A DNA stretch of 64,000 nt from Chrysogorgia sp. JL179-B06 (lineage: Eukaryota > Cnidaria > Anthozoa > Scleralcyonacea > Chrysogorgiidae): contig JAYKKM010000250.1 in NCBI GenBank assembly GCA_035772405.1, positions 1,742,001 to 1,806,000 of the forward strand, written 5' to 3'. The notes under the pieces were generated by a model. That model ran no database searches. It was not told the DNA's origin and saw nothing but the letters and a program-made list of their open reading frames with translations. Each line of letters starts with the position of its first letter. Positions within the stretch are counted from its first letter, which is position 1. A program made the translations under genes and the position numbers. Positions 22,673-33,507 of this stretch are shown piece after piece.

Positions 22673-23040
22673 GTTTAATGATTACATGAGGTGACGATTA
22701 ATCATGATGGAATAATCCATGAATGGCTGTTCACATGTTACATATTGTCAGTACTTACATATGCAGAGAATCAGTGTAGATGACCTTGTTTTCCACTTCA
22801 GTGCTATCGGAACGTAACACATGGTTTCCTTTCGATTTTGTTTTCATACCATATATAACTAATTGGCTAAGGTTCTTTAGTGCTCACAAAACAACGAACT
22901 ACCCTACGTTTCGCTAAGATACCTGAAGTGGAGAACAGACTTTCAACACATTTCGGATGGTAAATTGTGCAACAAACGTTAAATTACGAAGGTAGTCAAT
23001 TTAGCACCGCCGATTATAGACATTATAAGCTGAACTAACT
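22673..23040. other. 3' non-coding part of the Academ-like element
   Basis: Between the stop after the Cys-rich tail and the right TIR; no ORF of note. Confidence 0.6.
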
Positions 23041-23358
23041 AAAATGCTGAGTCAGCATTTCAGAAACGTTGACCTAGGATATCTCAGAAACTATAATTCT
23101 GAAACAAATGTTGTAATATAGTTTTTTGATCCCCTTTAGTAGCTCTTTAAGAATATTTAATAAAATCTTCATATATCTGAAGTTTAACTTTTTCTACTAT
23201 ATATGACGTCATCAAACATGACATGCGCAGAACTCGTTACAAATTGAGAATTTCAGTTGGCTCCATATCAGATTTTTTTAGTCCTGGGTGTGTTAGCCAT
23301 GTGGCAAACTTTCATACTTGTATCATCAAAGTGAAGAATTTTGTCATTAACAGCTGGA
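23041..23358 (-). repeat. Right terminal inverted repeat
   Basis: Complement of the left repeat, starting AAAATGCTGAGTCAGCATTT and ending TTAACAGCTGGA. Both copies contain the short palindrome TGACGTCA. Confidence 0.85.
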
Positions 23359-23984
23359 TTATTACAGCAGGTGACCTGTCATTTCCCTGATATTTCGTCT
23401 CTTAGATTTTTTGAATTACGATCACTTATTGCAAGACAAAACTAATAAAAAAAAGCTTTGTAATTACAAGACATATTGGCATGTCTGCACTTGAACGAGA
23501 ATGTCAATAGGGAATCAAAAAAAATAAAGATGGAGAAGCATACATGAAGGTTACTTATCCCAAAGGAGCTAGTTCGAGAAGTAGCTTCAGCAGCAAATGG
23601 TATTACTATTGTATTTATTTGTTGAACTTTGCCTTTAAATACACGCTAGGCCCAAATAGGATTGTGGTTGATTTCGTTTTGCCTATATGGACCATTAAGC
23701 TGTTAGTGGAGGCTCTACAAACGATAAAAGAATAAGACAATATTCTTCGATCTAGACCAAACAAACTCTGTCAATAAGTATTTATTTTACGAGTAAAACT
23801 ATATAGAGCCCCATTGTTTTATTAAAACAGATTTGAGAGCAACCCTTGCTGATAATTTCTAAGCGCTAATAAACCAATCGGAATGTTTCTCTTTCAAGAT
23901 GTACTGGTCCACCATATACATGTATTCAGTATAAATCAGTATAAATCATTATGACCTTTAAATTATACAATTAATTATAGGATA
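23359..23984. other. No gene seen
   Basis: AT-rich; one 63-codon plus ORF (23,544-23,735) has no recognisable features. Confidence 0.4.
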
Positions 23985-24260
23985 TGTCACAGATTTGAAG
24001 AAGCTTTTGGTGACATTGCCATGGACAACTTTATCAAATCTTTGAGCAATAGTTGCCGAAGGAATCCCATCTTCATCGTCGGTTTGCACATTCGATGGTT
24101 CAGACTCATCGCCATCACTGGCTAAAGGCTCGTTCGAATATACTTGAACAAACGACGTTTGTTCAATTAACTCCTCTCCACTAGATTCATCCTCGGATTC
24201 ATCGATACTTGATTCTTCGTCTTCAGTGTTTGATGAAGATTCATAGGACAGTTATCGGAC
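23985..24260 (-). CDS. Acidic N-terminal exon, unknown
   Basis: The minus strand reads ESSSNTEDEESSIDESEDES, then IEQTSFVQVYSNEP and DDEDGIPSATIAQRFD. A candidate ATG just upstream (near 24,270, MSDNC) is one frame off. Acidic serine-rich leaders like this are common at the start of several cnidarian transposase-like proteins; no domain is visible. The helicase-bearing element at 24,330 sits immediately upstream, separating this exon from its promoter. Confidence 0.35.
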
Positions 24261-24612
24261 ATTTTTACCACGAGAAGTTAACTTCGATGGATGACTTTGT
24301 TGACAAGTGTCCATACGCCTACATCATCATAGCCTGCGTGGCGGCGTTAGGGGGAGGGTTAAGCAGAAAGGGGAGGGGGAGAGGGAATTTCCGCCCACAT
24401 GAAAAACTGTCAAAAACAACCAATCAGCGACTAGCGGGATTTCCTCAATGATTAAAACATTTCACTTCGGGCCGAATCGTGAAATATCCATGTCTGAACT
24501 CCGTAAAAAGCTTGACTGCATGACTGCATCTGGTGGAACAAGATTTATTTTGAAAATTTATTCAAGCAATCGTGTAGACATGGAAGTACAGAGTTGATTC
24601 TGGCTGAGCCTT

Positions 24613-24987
24613 GTGAATCAATCGGCTTTGCGTTACTACGCAGTGAAACTTTCTACGAGCGGTGTAGGTCTTGCGGCAGAAAAAATAAGAAATGCTTTTG
24701 AACTTGATAACTTTACGAAATCAGTATTAACAAATGCGAATGGAGACACCAATGTTCCACCAACCGATAACATTAATAGCCCTGATAGAATGAAGCGACA
24801 TCTGACTACCGAACACCGTAACTCCAGAATGGGATTTGGCCAAGAAATTTCATATGTGGCAAGACAACGTAGTAACCATCACTTATATACGTTTAGCAGT
24901 AAGTCTCTTTATTCTGAAACGTCGAAGGAATTCTCCGAAGGCCCAGAGAGCATTGTTGAAACACCTGAAGACAAGGACAAGGTATAA
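24613..24987 (+). CDS. Unassigned ORF in the 9-bp-TSD element
   Basis: 124 codons starting MNQSALRYYAVKLSTSGVGL and continuing to KDKV. Polar, with no motif I recognise. It may be a residue of the element's second protein. Confidence 0.3.
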   Translation: MNQSALRYYAVKLSTSGVGLAAEKIRNAFELDNFTKSVLTNANGDTNVPPTDNINSPDRMKRHLTTEHRNSRMGFGQEISYVARQRSNHHLYTFSSKSLYSETSKEFSEGPESIVETPEDKDKV

Positions 24988-25025
24988 ATCACAATAATAT
25001 AGCTGCTTCCCCTGCCGACTGATAA

Positions 25026-25229
25026 TCACGCGCTCGGACGAACGTCTGGTAAATCTACCAAATCCATAATCAAACTCTTGCCAAATCCCGTTGGTAATAC
25101 CATCAAAACATCTTTTCCTGCCAGCAGCTCCATCGTTGCAACTTTTTGTTGCTGTTTTAATTTAAAGCTACGACCAGCAACGAACTGAATATCGGTTAAA
25201 GCTTTCGAAAGAAAATAATCTACCAACAC
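25026..25229 (-). pseudogene. RecQ-type helicase N-terminal fragment
   Basis: The minus strand from 25,229 encodes FKLKQQQKVATMELLAGKDV followed by LMVLPTGFGKSLI, the Q-motif and Walker A (GxGKS) of superfamily 2 RecQ-like helicases. The reading leaves the family after about 60 residues and stops at 25,026, so motifs II-VI are absent. The start codon lies ~200 bp inside the element end, as expected for an element-encoded gene reduced by internal deletion. Confidence 0.7.
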
Positions 25230-25444
25230 GGTTTTTCTAAAGTCGCCATTTTTAAATGTTTATTTCCTGACAGGAAAGCCCGGAATACTAATGAGTTGAG
25301 TTAGCCAATCAGAATTTAGCGTCCTCTGGTGGACGTAGAAATCCAAAAACATGGGTCTTTCGTGCAGGCGTTCCATCCGCACTCACCCCAGTCCCCGGCC
25401 CTCCCCCAATCCCTGAACGCCTGCTTCGCAGGCTAACATCATCA

Positions 25445-26649
25445 CGGCCGAGCACTTTTGTAAACTCGGTCCCAGTTTTTCTTATGGTTTCAGCACAAAA
25501 TTGGCCAAAGTTGCTAACCTCAAACAGATGTAACTCAAAAACTATCTATCAGAATGATGCCAAACTTTCTCAAATAAGTTCTTCAATACAAATCTTACAT
25601 ATGTAAAAAACGCACTGCACCTTTTTTCATGTCATATACACTTCAAGTTTTTAAATAAGACTTTCCCTGAGTAACAGTTCAAATTTATAAGGAGAGGTTA
25701 GAATTTTAAGGAAGACATTTGAAGGAAGCTATTTGGTCCATCGTCCGAAAAAACTAAAGCTTGTTTAAGTTTATTGCTTTTACTCGGTGTAGAACTGACA
25801 AAACATTGCTCTTGACAGAAATAATCTGTTGCAACTGCTATGATCGAAATGAAACTTTGGTGAAGAAGATAGTGACGGTCAGAGAAGGATTTGCATCTAC
25901 GAAGACAACTGTTGAGTGAAAGATCTAGACCTATCGCATATACAAAGGACATGGGAAAATCAGATTTGTATGACCAAGATCCCATGATGGCTATTGAGAA
26001 GTGCTTCGGGAGTTCCAATTTTAAGTTTTATGTTGCCTTCCGATATATTTCTGATCTGGGCTACAATCACTGCCAACGCACGCAGTTGATAATCTTCGCA
26101 AATATGGGGAAGTGACTTGATCATTCATCAACTGGAACTACCACATGAAAGACAGATCGGGCTTCTTCCACTATTGTGTTTTGCTCGCTTGACATAAAAT
26201 CGAAGGGGTAAGTGGCAATTTCAACGTCCAGAGAGATATGCCTCGGCAACTTTCCTCTGTTGATCTCTTGCCATGCTATAACCACATTTATTGGCTCCGT
26301 AAAGAATAGCATCGTTTATTGATCGCATTTTGGGGGTATTCTCCTTCGCTCTATGCACTTCACTATTATCGCCAGCTCATTGACTTTCATATGATGTCAA
26401 CAATAATCTGTTATTTCCGAACGAGCAATAGGCCCACTTCCGGTTGATTTATTCTGGTTGTAACATCAACCGGTGAATTTGGCATGCTGCAAGGGATACA
26501 AGTCTACCTCTCCCCTCCCCATTTTCTCGCCCACCGCATTGTTGCCACCAAAACATTAAAACTTGCAGCCTTGGAGCAAGTCTAAATCTTGCTGTACTAG
26601 CTCATTTTTGAAATTGTTTCATCAACTCTAGTGTATAACATTATTTTGC
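25445..26649. other. No confident gene; two coding-like minus ORFs
   Basis: Minus ORFs at 25,698-26,018 (SFSDRHYLLHQSFISIIAVA) and 26,121-26,312 (VIAWQEINRGKLPRHISLDV) have protein-like composition but match no family I know. Low-confidence exons at best. Confidence 0.3.
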
Positions 26650-27170
26650 AGTCACCTTTAAAATCATGATCCTTGTACCCATTGCCTACATTCATTTTTG
26701 ATAAATACATTGATGATCTCCTTGCTCCCATTACAGATATTATTAATCTATCTCCATCCAGTGGTGAAGTTCCAGCACCTTTCAAAGATGGCCTTACCCA
26801 GCCTTCTATAAAGAAACCAACTTTGGACAAGGAAGATTTTCCACACTGTAGACACATAACCAACTTATTGCATAGCTATTTACTTTCAATGATCAGAGGG
26901 ATGTATAACTATTGCATCTTGAAAATTGACTGAAAGATATCAAAATATGGAATTCCAAAAATTTGCTGATGTGCAATCCTGATAAGACTAAGATCATCCA
27001 TTTTTTCACGTTTCTCAAAAGATAACATTATCGAGTCAATTTCCATTGGTACTGTAGATATAGTTCCTGTTGACAAAGCCTATAATCGTGGTGTTATACT
27101 TCACCATCGTCTCAACTTATCATCTTGTGTGAATAATATTTGCCGATCGGCATGGGTCTAGGTTCCCCCA
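26650..27170 (+). mobile_element. LINE fragment (RT region, internally deleted)
   Basis: Plus frames give SSGEVPAPFKDGLTQPSIKK (start of RT) and then, after a gap, KNLLMCNPDKTKIIHF, which belongs late in the RT domain. The catalytic middle is missing. CR1/jockey-like. Confidence 0.65.
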
Positions 27171-27189
27171 ACATTCCTTGGATGGCTAG

Positions 27190-27960
27190 CTAAAGAAAAC
27201 CGTTTATAGTAAGAACAGTATGTAGATGATCAAGATCATCTTGAAGATGATCCGCCGTCGCAAACAGATCTTGCTCGATTGAAAAGAGATTTGCCAACTG
27301 AGGATTTTATGCATGGCTGGTAAAAAATGCAATTCAGGTATCGGTCCATGTGGGTTGGCTTCCGGTATTCGGTGTGGCCCAAAGTACCATTTGTCTGATG
27401 GATACCAACACATCCAGAAATGATATTGATCTTTCTTCGTTTTGGATCTCCATGATGAACTGGATGGATGGAGTTTAGGTGATTGAGAAAGCTCATTCAG
27501 ACCGTGTGACCATGTTGTAAAGGTGTCATCAACATATCTTTTCCACACTCCTGGTTTGTGGGAAGCAGTTTCCAGGGATTTATTCTCAAACTCTTCGATA
27601 TACAAGCTGGCCATAATAGGAGACCGAGGGGATCCCATTGTGGCTCAGATGTTTGTTCAAAGAACTCGTCTCTCCACTGGAAACATGTCGAGCCGAGTCA
27701 CAGTTTCAAGAGTTGGTAGATATCTTCTGGTGAAAGACTTATCCTCGTAGTTAACTTTGTGTCGGAAAGTAATCTTTCTTTCGCAATGTCGCAAGCCTCG
27801 TCTATTGGCACATTCGTGAACAGGTTAACCACATCAAAACTGACCAAGATATCGTTTGGATCAAATGTAAGCTGATTTATTTCAGAGATAAAGTCCTTCG
27901 AATTAAGAAGGTGGTGTGAGGACTTACCGACAAATGGTTTCAAGATCTTTGCTAGGTATT
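27190..27960 (-). mobile_element. Penelope-like element RT fragment
   Basis: Minus-strand blocks QYLAKILKPFVGKSSHH, ILVSFDVVNLFTNVPIDEA, MGSPRSPIMASLYIEEFE and WKRYVDDTFTTW follow RT order and are typical of Penelope-like elements (LFTNVP and YVDDTF). Frame changes lie near 27,690 and 27,430 (the second gives LNSIHP and PTHMDRYLNC). No GIY-YIG endonuclease is visible. The RT catalytic YVDD is intact but the frame is not. Confidence 0.75.
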
Positions 27961-28039
27961 GCGCAACATCATATGTCGGAGAAGAACATATTTCTTGTGT
28001 ATTTTAAACGGGAATGCGGGATGTCGAATTTCCAATAAA

Positions 28040-30235
28040 CGTGCGCTGTTCTTATCGTTGAAATCTGTGATCTGGACCCCACTGTATCGCCTTCCAACTT
28101 GCAGCGAGCAATTGGATGGGTTTCAAGCTGCCAGTGCAATGGATATCCATGTCCCAACCCAGCAGGTTAAGATCCACCAAGGGATAAGCCTTGGTTTACA
28201 CAGGGAATTAAAGAAGCAATTGCTAATCGACAACAAGCGTGGCACAATGGCAATACCTGCATGATGAAATTATATCGAAATAAAGTCATCAAACTTTGCA
28301 AGTGTGCCCGCAGTAATTTCTAACAGCGCACTGACGCAAAATCCTAGCCCTAAGAAGTGGTGGGACAATATCAAACTATTATCCGGACAGGGAAAATCCA
28401 CTTACCGTTAATGGTAATGTTTTGAGGGGTGTTGATCTTGCTAAGGTAATTAATGTTTCCTTTAGTAAGGTCGCTAGTGACATTCCACCATTACAGTAGA
28501 TCGCTTTTCCTGTTTCGTCTACATGATAACACCTAGTCACGTTGAACGTTCTTTCTGCTATTAATGTTAACAAGTCTGGAGGACCTGACAACATTCCTAA
28601 TTGGCTTCTTAAGGATTTTGCAGCCATCCCATTTTCTCAATCTTTAATGCTTCCATTTTCAAGGTTCCGTTCCTGCAAGATGGAAATGTGCCGATGTCCT
28701 TCCACTGGCAAAGATAGCCCAAATCGGCAGATAATTATTTGAGGCCGATATCTCTTACCTCTGTGTTAAGCAAAGTTCTTGAAGGCTTTGTATTTAAGTG
28801 GCTGTGCCCTTTTGTCATGCCGAATATTGACCCTCGGCAATTTGTTGGAATAAAGAACTCGTCTGCTACACATTGTTTAGTCCATCTCATTCACCAGTCG
28901 CTCTTAGCTACGGATACTCCTAACTCAATAGTGCGATCTTGTCTAATTGATTTTTCTAAGGCATTCGATAGGATCGACCACAACATACTCTTAGAGAAGC
29001 TTCGTTTGCCAAATGTTCCACCTATCCTAACAAACTGGATTGCCAATTTTCTAAAGGACCGTCAACAACGAGTCAAATTCGGCCAATCAAGATCTACTTG
29101 GCAATCTATTGCTGCTGGAGTGCCTCAAGGAACAAAGTTAGGCCCTCTTCTTTTCCTAGTCATGATCAATGACGTGCGCACAACACTTCCTATGTACAAG
29201 TACATTGATGATTGTACTGTCTTTGAAATAATATCACCATTGGGCACGGTTTCTACATTCCAGACCGAAATAAACAGGATTCACCAGTGGACAATTACCA
29301 ATAATGGGTTTCAACATAAAGAAAACAAAGGAGTTTACAGTATCATTCGCGAAGAATTTGCCAATCATCCAACCACTTGTAGCAGATGATCAACCATTGC
29401 AATCTGTTAACACAATAAAACTCCTTGGTATACATCTTCGGTCCGATCTTAAGTGGGATGCGCACATTGAGCATGTATGCTCTAAAGCCAGTAAGAGACT
29501 ATGCATGATGGACACTTAAGCGAAGCGGTGTGCCTGCAGCGGACCTGTGCGTTGTCTACTGTAGTTTTATTAGATCCATCTTTGAGCATGCATGCCCAGT
29601 CTGGCACTCGTCACTTTCTCAGAAACTTAGAGATCAAGTTGAACAGATACAATGGAGAGCGACAAAGATTATCCTGCCCAGTTTGTCTTACAACGAACGT
29701 CTAATAAAACTCAGTCTAGTTACACTTAATGAACGACATGAGTCACTCACTCGTAGTTTTTACTCATCTGTATTAGATAATTATAGTCGTATACATGATA
29801 TTCTACCAACTTGTGTTAACCACAAGTATCGCTTAAGATACCTCCGGACTTTTCCTCTTGTGAAATGTCGCACTAAACGATTGTTCTGGCCACTAAGGCT
29901 CCCTCATAGACATCTTTCATATTTTCAGCCAGACCACGTCATCCTTGTCGTTTTCGCGGTATTTTTATATTTCGCCACACGCCATTGGCTAAATTCGTTA
30001 GTCATGGGGGTTGGGGGCAGTTCGTTGTTGGAACTCGTTTCTCACGTCTGGGTGAGCATTCTTTTTTTACAAAACAGTTGAATACGAATAAAAGCGTCTT
30101 ATTCCATTTCAAATATGTAATACTGATGTTGAAGGGTCCCGGTGTTCGTGCTATACCCGAAGGAACAGAACAACGATTACAAGACAGCTTCCATCCCTAT
30201 GCAATTAAGAATTGGGATGCCGTTCCCTAATTTTA
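28040..30235 (+). mobile_element. L2/CR1-like LINE, degenerate
   Basis: Plus frames contain GIKEAIANRQQAW (~28,210), SGGPDNIPNWLLKDFA (28,570), then a 216-codon RT block (28,739-29,389) with LIDFSKAFDRIDHN, AAGVPQGTKLGPLLFLVMIN and YIDDCTVFE (YxDD). Frameshifts near 29,310 and 29,520 lead to IKLLGIHLRSDLKWDAHI and SIFEHACPVWH. The coding end (KNWDAVP, stop 30,228-30,230) is separated from KCRTKR by a solo LTR. Tail is non-coding to about 30,300. Confidence 0.8.
29882..30172. mobile_element. Solo LTR inside the LINE
   Basis: Starts TGTTCTGG, ends CAGAACA (TG...CA), and is flanked by ACGAT at 29,877-29,881 and 30,173-30,177. It contains a CCAAT-type CATTGGCTAAAT and an AATAAA (in GAATAAAAGCG). 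Removing it plus one ACGAT joins the LINE frame from CRTKR to LQDSFHPYAI. Origin by LTR-LTR recombination of an LTR retrotransposon is the simplest reading. Confidence 0.8.
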
Positions 30236-31329
30236 TATACCATATCTTAATAATAATTTACTTCATTTGTATATAAACCTTTTTACACTTTTTGGAAGTA
30301 TGTATTTTATATCTAGATATTTTGTAAACTTGAGTTTTTCAATTGTTATTGCAATTCAAGTATTTTTATTGAAATTCAATTCAAATGTTACCATTGTCAA
30401 AAACATTGAGGTTTATAGTGTCTCCTTGAATTAATACACTGTCGTTTGTTGCCCTGTTCCACTCGATAACAATCTAAACCACGTATCGAGACGATCATAT
30501 AACATACGAAAATCATGTGGGATGTCACCATTCTAAATATATTGTTTACTAGAAGTCAAAGTCAGGAATGTCATAGGTAAATAAAACAATGCATTATTCA
30601 TTCCTCGTGGCCGAGAATGGTAATTGTTAACAAACATCAACTTTTTCACACAGATCGAGATAGCTCTGCCAATCGACTGGGCACGAGATAAACACAGGAC
30701 GCCAAGAATAGTGTGCTTTCTCCTCCCTAAGGGGAGGCAGCAATAAGGCCTACAAATTTTCGGCGATGTATGTTGTCGAAGGCTATAGTGCTACACATGA
30801 TGAATTACTAGTTTACTCTTCTTAGTTACACTATTACCTGCATCCCCAGGTATTCACACATGCAAATGTAATGTCATTTGCATGGCAACACCCATGCCAC
30901 GCTACTAACGAAGGAAAATACAGTAACCGATTACGAATGCTTAAATAAAGGAATATTAAAATATCACATGGAATTTGCATTGTAGTTATGCCAATGGTGC
31001 TATGGCAAGCCCACCATACAATATTGTTTCTGAGCTGATTATCGAGTACAGGAACTTTCTAATGCAGTTGGTCCACCGAGACAGAGCCAGAGGAACAACA
31101 GCGCCACCACACAAAGCCAAACAAGTACTGCTAGCACTAGAAATCAAAATTCCACAACCACAGTAGGTGTCTAGAGTTTTTAATCGCCCATCATCCCATC
31201 CATAGAATGCAACTCCACAGGGTCCCTCCATAGCAACAACAAGTGCCTTCTAGACCCTTGTTTGGTTTACAAACAAAGTTTCAGGGTACATCTGGAGGAA
31301 GGAAACCCAAAAAGCCTAAACAACCTAGT
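30236..31329. other. No gene seen
   Basis: LINE 3' non-coding sequence followed by unassigned DNA. A 63-codon plus ORF and an 81-codon minus ORF overlap at 30,975-31,231; neither shows a domain. Confidence 0.4.
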
Positions 31330-32150
31330 GGTCCTTTTTGAGGGATGTTGTGCTTTTAAGAGGCCCAGAAGATAAGTTTGTTCCATGGCAACGTGCACAG
31401 TTAAAGAATTGTGAATTGAGCTTATCAGAAGGTGATTTTACTCAACATGAGATTATTGTTCTTGGCGATTTAAATGTTGACATGTCATCTTCACAAAGGA
31501 ATGCAAATCGGAAACATAAACAAAACCTAATGAGCTGTGCACTCAAGTTTGACCCCTAGAGTAGGTCATACAGAAACCAATTCGTCTACAACACTTGATT
31601 TAATCTTCACAAATGTAAATCACAGTATTGTCGATGCAGATGTAATCCCAGTGGCATTGAGATCTTCAAGGCAAAAACTCAATATTACAGTTAACTAATT
31701 GAAGGTTCTAAAGGGAATAGCAGCAACGTGTGGAATGCCATTAAACAAACATTGCCAAATAAAAAATCAAGTAACTCGATATCCACAATAATATCAGATG
31801 GAATCATTTATAATAAACCAAGTGATATTGCCAAAGTCCTTAATACTTTTTTTAGTAATATTGGACAATCTTTGGCAAATCAGTTTTCGTCTTTTATCCT
31901 GTTTCATAATCCGAGGCCGCCACTTACATCGGTAATCTTTAATTTTCACGAAATCTCTGAAAGCGAAGTAACATCTCTTCTGAGTGAATTAAAGACGAAT
32001 AAAGCCATTGGACTAAACTGGATAAGTGCAAGACTTTTAAACGATGCATCAAGTATAATCGGTATCTCATTGACTATGATATTTAATGTCTATCAGAACC
32101 TCCGGATTTGTGGAAAAATGTAAAAGTGGTCGCACTATTTAAGCAGTGGT
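31330..32150 (+). mobile_element. LINE fragment (endonuclease end to pre-RT)
   Basis: Plus frames show HEIIVLGDLNVDM (endonuclease GDxN block), then WNAIKQTLPNKKSS, DIAKVLNTFFSNIGQSLANQ and LLSELKTNKAIGLNWISARL, the standard pre-RT region of L2/CR1-like LINEs. RT proper is absent; the sequence turns G-rich and non-coding after 32,150. Confidence 0.75.
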
Positions 32151-32353
32151 CATTAAATATTGGGGGGAGGGCTGAGAGATATTTTGGGCTGCATTTGGGG
32201 AGGGCCAAAACTTTTTGGATCTATGCCAAAGAGGATCACAATTTTTTGGGCGCCTGTTTTAACAAGACTTTTAAAATCTTTTTAAGCTACTTCAATGGAC
32301 AATCCAACTCCACCTTGGTCCCTTAACCAGCAATCAGCACGTGCTGGATGCAG

Positions 32354-32897
32354 CTAATGGCCAACGTTCGAGACCTCAAACATTCTGCTTGATAAAGAGG
32401 CTTCCAGGAGTAAAACAAAATAAATAATTTCCTCTTTTGTTAAAAAAGTGACCTTAGTTTTGTTTGGTTTTTGTATCAAGCAGATTTTTTTACATCTTGA
32501 ACGTGATTCATTGTGGATATTTCCGAAATGAACCACATGCTTCACATAATATGGCTGGTGTGGTTGACTTTCGATTTTCTGTAATTGCAATTACATAAGT
32601 TGTAATTGTAATTCTGTAAGTGCGATTGCACGCTTTCGCCTTTTTTGATCTCCTCGATGGATTTTAATTCAGCTAGACACTGCTGTAGGTGTTCAATTTC
32701 CATGTCGACTTCAATTTCCATATCTCCTTGCTCCAATTTGTTACGGTATCTTCGTCGTCCCCCTCGCTCAATGTTACTGAAATCAATGCTTCACGTTGTC
32801 TCTCAATGGCGACAGCGTTTCTTTTCTTCAAGATGTCTGGTATTTTTCCTTTCCTAAACTTTAATAACTTCACTTTCCCAGCTAAGTATTTTTCCAT
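32354..32897 (-). pseudogene. Charged N-terminal ORF pair, unknown
   Basis: From ATG 32,897 the minus strand reads MEKYLAGKVKLLKFRKGKIP and ISVTLSEGDDEDTV. A frame change near 32,738 continues to MEIEVDMEIEHLQQCLAEL and EEIKKGESVQS, ending at 32,542. The two halves look like one coding sequence (basic start, acidic middle, helical end) with a single frameshift. No known domain. Confidence 0.4.
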
Positions 32898-33507
32898 CTT
32901 TTCCTTTTTCCCGATCCCGTCGGAGGTGCCACTTTGTCGCGAATGCTAGATTCAACGCGCCGTTCTTCACGACAATCACGATGTTTTTGTTCACTTTATT
33001 TTGTACTTCACTCTCTATTCTCGCTTGTCACTCTCCTCTCGCATATTTTGCTCTTGTCTTAACTACACATGTTTTTAATACTGTCCAGAATTGAAGTGTT
33101 TTATGTGCGCACCTGTCATCTATATCTATTTCTTAACCTAAACCAATTACTGTAATTAACAACTTGCATCATAATACGTATCTGGCGCGTTTTTCATGTC
33201 AAAATTCCAAGTTCGACATTCGTTATTCAAGTTCGGCATTCGTTATTCAAGTATGACATCAGCGATTGGCAGCGAGGAAACTGGTACGATTACGCTACTC
33301 AAGATTGAGAAACAGTATTCTACGTTGTACTAACTTAATTCAGCAGGATCGCATCATTCATTCATGTATGTTACATATTGTTTATTTAAATTATTTCTTA
33401 AATTAATTTTTAATGCTTTTTAACAATATTATATCTCACCTGTTTTATCATTCACACAACAGGAATTTTTCAATATTTAACAGTTCCAACACCAGTATGC
33501 GCAAAGT
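32898..33507. other. No gene seen
   Basis: Promoter-sized gap between the minus ORF above and the plus-strand HECT-like gene. It contains a short direct repeat around AAGTTCGACATTCGTTATTC (33,209-33,250). Confidence 0.4.

Larger units (their letters stand above)
13745..23360 (+). mobile_element. Long-TIR DNA transposon with XPG-like nuclease region (Academ-like)
   Basis: A ~9.6-kb unit bounded by ~320-bp inverted repeats (13,748-14,076 and 23,041-23,358). Without the nested 3.2-kb LINE it would be about 6.4 kb. It encodes one long, now broken protein with an N-terminal Cys/His cluster, a helical middle, a nuclease-like block (EEADTRLM, NDTDVVALA, TGCDTVSFFGG) and a C-terminal Cys-rich tail. 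That layout fits the XPG-nuclease branch of Academ transposons as I recall it. The expected 3-4 bp TSD could not be fixed because the outer ends diverge. Confidence 0.65.
24330..25435. mobile_element. DNA transposon with 9-bp TSD carrying a helicase fragment
   Basis: Ends begin TAGCCTGCG and finish CGCAGGCTA, with GCAGGCGTT-like subterminal sequence on both sides. ACATCATCA flanks the element exactly (24,321-24,329 and 25,436-25,444), a 9-bp duplication. Inside are a minus-strand RecQ-type helicase start and an unassigned plus ORF. A helicase plus a 9-10-bp duplication fits the helicase-encoding (AcademH) branch as I recall it; MULE-type elements also make 9-bp duplications. Non-autonomous. 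Confidence 0.75.
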
